Shown here in pieces: positions 32,557 through 33,520 of a stretch of DNA of 33,520 nt. The notes beneath the pieces are model-generated. The model saw only the letters and a list, made by a program, of their open reading frames with translations. It made no database searches and was not told the origin of the DNA. Origin of the DNA: Marinoscillum sp. Its GTDB lineage: Bacteria > Bacteroidota > Bacteroidia > Cytophagales > Cyclobacteriaceae. Positions within the stretch are counted from its first letter, which is position 1. Each line of letters opens with the position of its first letter. The stretch lies in assembly GCA_024305105.1 (NCBI GenBank), contig JAMWZA010000047.1, forward strand, positions 1 to 33,520, read 5' to 3'. The translations under genes were made by a program, and so were the position numbers.

Positions 32557-33520
32557 TTACTTGTAACTTCTTTCTTTTACTTCAATGTCCTTGTAATCAA
32601 GCTCTTCCTTATGAAGGACAGCTTCACTTGGTTCTCCCTTGTACTCCCAGGCGGCTACATATTGGAATTCAGGTCTTCTGAGTGCTTCCCCTTCTTCCGT
32701 TTGATGTTCTTCACGGAAGTGACCACCACAAGATTCTTCTCTCTCCAGCGCATCCTTGGCGAATAGCTCGCCGAGTTCCAGAAAGTCCGCTACCCGAGTT
32801 GCTTTGGCAAGCTCCTCGTTGTATTCATCAGCACTTCCCGGTACGGATACCTCTTTGTAAAACTCCTCTCTAAGCTTTTTGATTTCCGTGATCGCTTCTT
32901 TCAATCCTTTCTCATTTCGTGCCATACCTACCTGGTTCCACATGATCTTTCCAAGACGTTTGTGGAAGTAGTCAACAGATTTTGACCCTTTATTATTCAG
33001 GAATTTATCGATTTGGTCTTTTACCGCTTTTTCAGCTTCTTCGAACTCTGGAGTATCAGTAGAGATAGGACCTGTACGGATGTCATCAGACAAGTAGTTT
33101 CCTATAGTATATGGAAGGACAAAATAACCGTCAGCCAATCCTTGCATCAGAGCCGAAGCACCAAGTCTGTTGGCTCCATGATCAGAGAAGTTCGCCTCAC
33201 CTGTCACAAAACATCCAGGGATCGTTGACATCAAATCATAATCAACCCAAACGCCACCCATGGTGTAGTGTACTGCCGGATAAATCATCATTGGAGTCTC
33301 GTATGGATTCTGATCTACGATCTTCTCATACATCTGGAACAAGTTGCCGTACTTCGATTTGACAACTGCTTTACCAAGTTTGATAACCAATGCCTGATCG
33401 TTCTCATCGAGACCTTTCACGTGCGCTTCTTCTTTTCCGTAGCGTTCGATCGCCGCGGCGAAATCGAGATAAACGGCCTCTCCGGTGGCGTTCACGCCGA
33501 AACCAGCATCGCATCGTTCT
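32557..33520 (-). CDS. sdhA: Succinate dehydrogenase/fumarate reductase flavoprotein subunit (5' end outside the window)
   Basis: The C-terminal 320 or so residues of the flavoprotein; the frame stays open to the window edge, so the FAD-binding N-terminal part is missing here. Recognisable are [32 protein letters not shown] (the histidine/substrate region), [28 protein letters not shown] (FAD-contact GANRLG), and the C-terminal helical domain with [14 protein letters not shown]-type residues ([17 protein letters not shown]). It oxidises succinate to fumarate with covalently held FAD. A GTG at 33495 is in frame but is an internal valine, not a start, since family homology continues upstream of it. 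Confidence 0.95.
   Translation of the reverse strand, partial: ERCDAGFGVNATGEAVYLDFAAAIERYGKEEAHVKGLDENDQALVIKLGKAVVKSKYGNLFQMYEKIVDQNPYETPMMIYPAVHYTMGGVWVDYDLMSTIPGCFVTGEANFSDHGANRLGASALMQGLADGYFVLPYTIGNYLSDDIRTGPISTDTPEFEEAEKAVKDQIDKFLNNKGSKSVDYFHKRLGKIMWNQVGMARNEKGLKEAITEIKKLREEFYKEVSVPGSADEYNEELAKATRVADFLELGELFAKDALEREESCGGHFREEHQTEEGEALRRPEFQYVAAWEYKGEPSEAVLHKEELDYKDIEVKERSYK

Noticed and set aside
33493-33495. GTG start for a 312-codon flavoprotein gene
   Set aside because: The frame and the family-like sequence continue upstream to the window edge, so it is an internal valine of a truncated gene.

Overview
The window reads as chromosome from a Bacteroidota member, most likely a Cytophagales-type marine or soil bacterium. 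The evidence is gene content and signals: TPR-containing hybrid histidine kinases ending in an AraC-type domain, an M56 peptidase fused to a TonB domain, a membrane LytTR protein, a PadR regulator joined to a large FtsX-type permease with the Bacteroidota N-terminal prefix, and TAnnTTTG promoter elements. Base composition looks uniform by eye (GC around the low 40s percent). I see no rRNA, tRNA, CRISPR array, insertion sequence or prophage gene.

Layout. 31-3008: PadR regulator and FtsX-type permease, overlapping start/stop. 3109-10847: two similar TPR/hybrid histidine kinase/AraC proteins on either side of an aminotransferase-prephenate dehydrogenase pair (tyrosine biosynthesis). 10844-12117: a membrane-anchored LytTR regulator and, divergent from it, a small ExbB/TolQ-like protein with a well-formed promoter. 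12162-15457: a BlaI-type repressor and an M56/TonB/carboxypeptidase-regulatory-like fusion, transcribed leftward from a promoter covered by three copies of the same perfect 6-4-6 palindrome; a cysteine-rich lipoprotein and a small membrane protein lie on the other side. 15558-21339: a complete tripartite RND efflux operon (adaptor lipoprotein, inner-membrane pump, outer-membrane channel lipoprotein) with a terminator. 21430-24056: a quinone-oxidoreductase-like protein and an MscS-type channel, leftward. 24132-26180: M3 peptidase. 26177-27184: a protein that looks like a nucleotidyltransferase that has lost its catalytic acids. 27569-28975: MATE exporter. 28972-31686: a large anchored protein with a beta-propeller-like C-terminus. 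31777-33520: succinate dehydrogenase/fumarate reductase iron-sulfur subunit and the C-terminal part of the flavoprotein, cut by the window end.

Most of this is ordinary housekeeping, transport and regulation. The most interesting parts are the BlaI operator/promoter array with its M56-TonB fusion and ExbB-like neighbour, and the degenerate nucleotidyltransferase-like protein. Several likely start codons lie downstream of the longest open frames (8091, 11593, 11749, 14290, 19909, 24132), chosen from signal peptides, promoters or domain starts.
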